Positions 31,631 to 32,963 of a stretch of 32,963 nt of DNA are shown one piece after another (position 1 is the stretch's first letter; the number at the start of each line of letters is the position of its first letter). The stretch is from NCBI GenBank assembly GCA_003562535.1, contig PWUP01000245.1, forward strand, positions 1 to 32,963, given 5' to 3'. Source of the DNA: Gammaproteobacteria bacterium. Its GTDB lineage: Bacteria > Pseudomonadota > Gammaproteobacteria > Competibacterales > Competibacteraceae. The position numbers and the translations under genes are program-made. Below the pieces are notes generated by a model. That model was not told the DNA's origin, searched no databases, and was given only the letters and a program-made list of their open reading frames with translations.

Positions 31631-32963
31631 CTAAGAACGATACAGTGCTTGGGTTAAGGCAACATCTCGCTGATAAATATCATCATTAAAATGCACCTTG
31701 CCGTGCTCATCGACCCAGGCCGTCCAGTAGAATAAATGCACGGCTATAGGTTCAGTGAGGTTGACGCGCCGTTCACGGGTTTGCTGCATGGCGACAGTGA
31801 TGCGTTCCGCTGACCAGTTACCTTGATCACGTAATAAATATTCCGCCAGCTCAACCGGTGCATCGGTACGCACACACCCTGAACTCACAGCGCGCTGGGA
31901 TCGGTTAAACAGAGAACGTCCTGGGGTATCATGGATGTAGACATTATGCTCATTGGGAAACATAAATTTAACCCCTCCCAAGGCATTGCGTGGGCCGGGA
32001 TCTTGGCGCAGGGTAAAATTGAAATTGCGAGCGTTCACGGCTGACCAATCCACTGTCGTGGGGTCAACTTGCTGACCTTGCGAAAAAATGCGGATGCGCT
32101 CGGCTTGTAAGGCATTAGGATCACGTTGCAATAAGGGCAATTTATCGCGCACCGCGATAGAACGCGGAATATGCCAGAAGGGACTGAACACCAGATAACT
32201 CATCTGATCCGTGAATACCGGCGTCGCCCGACTGCGCTGACCCACCACCACACGTGAATCGATGAGGGTTTGCCCCTGCTCGATCACCCACATCCGCTGC
32301 GCCGGAATATTCACTAAAATATAGCGCTGCCCCAAATCTTCAGGCAACCAGCGCAAACGCTCTAAGTTGATTTCCAGTTGCTCAATTCGTGTGCTAATCG
32401 GCACATTTAATGCGCTTAGGGTTTGCGGGCCGACGATACCATCGACGGCCAGACCATGCCGGGTTTGAAACCGCCGCACCGCTTGTTCCAATTCGGCATC
32501 GAACAACTGCGCTGGTGTCACCTGACGATCCTGACTATTAAGATCACCGCTGACTTGCAAGCGTTTGCGCAACGCCACCACCCGAGCATTATGACTGCCC
32601 CGCTCCAAACGCTGCCCTACAGGTACGGTTGGCCACCCTCCCGCCTCGGCCAAATGCCGATAATCCGCCAAAGCTTGGCGCAGAGCGGCATAAGCCGGAT
32701 AAGGTGATGATAAACGTCCTAGCGTCTGATCAATATCACGTTGTTCTATGGCTTCGGTCAACACACTGGCTAAATCGACACGGCGTGGTGACAAGCCCCA
32801 GTTATCATGGACTCGCCGTGGATCGAGACGCCCTACCGATATATGTTGCGCATAGGTTAAAAAGGCATCGCTGAGTAATAACTCCATATCGGCAAGCTGG
32901 CGCACCGTGGGTTCATAAGCAATGCGCAGACTCCGTAAATGCTGCTGCAATTCCGCACGGTGA
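31631..32963 (-). CDS. L,D-transpeptidase, YcbB/LdtD type, 5'-truncated
   Basis: 444 codons are visible, open through the end of the window, so the N-terminus (signal peptide or anchor, probably more than 100 residues) is missing. It cross-links peptidoglycan between meso-diaminopimelate residues (3-3 links) in the periplasm. A peptidoglycan-binding helix domain (LFDAELEQAVRRFQTRHGL, GIVGPQTLSALN) is followed by the YkuD catalytic domain beginning RYILVNIPAQRMWVIEQG. The active site shows H of NVYIHDTPG and nucleophilic C in SSGCVRTD (cysteine codon 31874-31876). The large insert between these marks LdtD rather than the small ErfK group. Confidence 0.9.
   Translation of the reverse strand, partial: HRAELQQHLRSLRIAYEPTVRQLADMELLLSDAFLTYAQHISVGRLDPRRVHDNWGLSPRRVDLASVLTEAIEQRDIDQTLGRLSSPYPAYAALRQALADYRHLAEAGGWPTVPVGQRLERGSHNARVVALRKRLQVSGDLNSQDRQVTPAQLFDAELEQAVRRFQTRHGLAVDGIVGPQTLSALNVPISTRIEQLEINLERLRWLPEDLGQRYILVNIPAQRMWVIEQGQTLIDSRVVVGQRSRATPVFTDQMSYLVFSPFWHIPRSIAVRDKLPLLQRDPNALQAERIRIFSQGQQVDPTTVDWSAVNARNFNFTLRQDPGPRNALGGVKFMFPNEHNVYIHDTPGRSLFNRSQRAVSSGCVRTDAPVELAEYLLRDQGNWSAERITVAMQQTRERRVNLTEPIAVHLFYWTAWVDEHGKVHFNDDIYQRDVALTQALYRS

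Overview
The window looks like ordinary chromosome of a gammaproteobacterium. The evidence is the gene order rpmH-rnpA-yidD-yidC-mnmE, the FabA/FabB pair for anaerobic unsaturated fatty acid synthesis, the purM-purN-DUF3108 order, an LpxL-type acyltransferase, and birA overlapping a type III pantothenate kinase (coaX). Spot counts of base composition give roughly 50 to 60 percent G+C. A squalene-synthase-like gene, glycogen and trehalose genes and dispersed GC-rich palindromes would fit a sulfur-oxidising, methanotrophic or storage-polymer-forming lineage, but I cannot name the genus. I see no tRNA, rRNA, CRISPR array, insertion sequence or prophage. Coding density is very high and many genes overlap by 1 to 16 bases.

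Layout: 1-390 holds the tail of an RND efflux permease and a small convergent membrane protein. 567-5380 is a tightly coupled glgX-treZ-panC run (glycogen debranching, trehalose release, pantothenate synthesis). 5465-6421 is a solitary amidoligase, convergent with mnmE. 6423-10148, on the minus strand, is the rpmH-rnpA-yidD-yidC-mnmE block (ribosomal protein L34, RNase P protein, membrane insertase and partner, tRNA modification GTPase). Across the rpmH promoter, where many relatives carry dnaA, lies 10295-12808: one uninterrupted frame that joins a complete CpdA-like cyclic-AMP phosphodiesterase to a complete acetolactate synthase large subunit. This is the most unusual object in the window.

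12904-16571 continues on the plus strand with rdgB, a GlcD/Dld-type flavin dehydrogenase, birA and coaX. A cluster of palindromic repeats (16674-16830) follows, and the stop codon and last residues of a convergent FmdB-type zinc-ribbon gene lie inside it. 17349-19016 is a secreted pentapeptide-repeat protein followed 3 bases later by an LpxL-like acyltransferase. 19037-22983 (minus) is squalene synthase-tatD-prlC. A cold-shock protein with a clear terminator and pyk come next, then glgC divergent from pyk.

26278-31535 (minus) is an eight-gene, nearly gapless run: yhhQ-fabA-fabB, a small two-helix membrane protein, a stand-alone Lrp-type effector domain, purM, purN and a DUF3108 protein. The window ends in a 5'-truncated L,D-transpeptidase.

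Functionally, glgC, glgX and treZ point to glycogen turnover and conversion to trehalose. panC and coaX belong to coenzyme A supply, birA and fabA/fabB to fatty-acid synthesis, and purM/purN to purines. The first half of the fusion is predicted to degrade cAMP and the second to make the branched-chain amino acid precursor acetolactate; how the two would work together is unknown.
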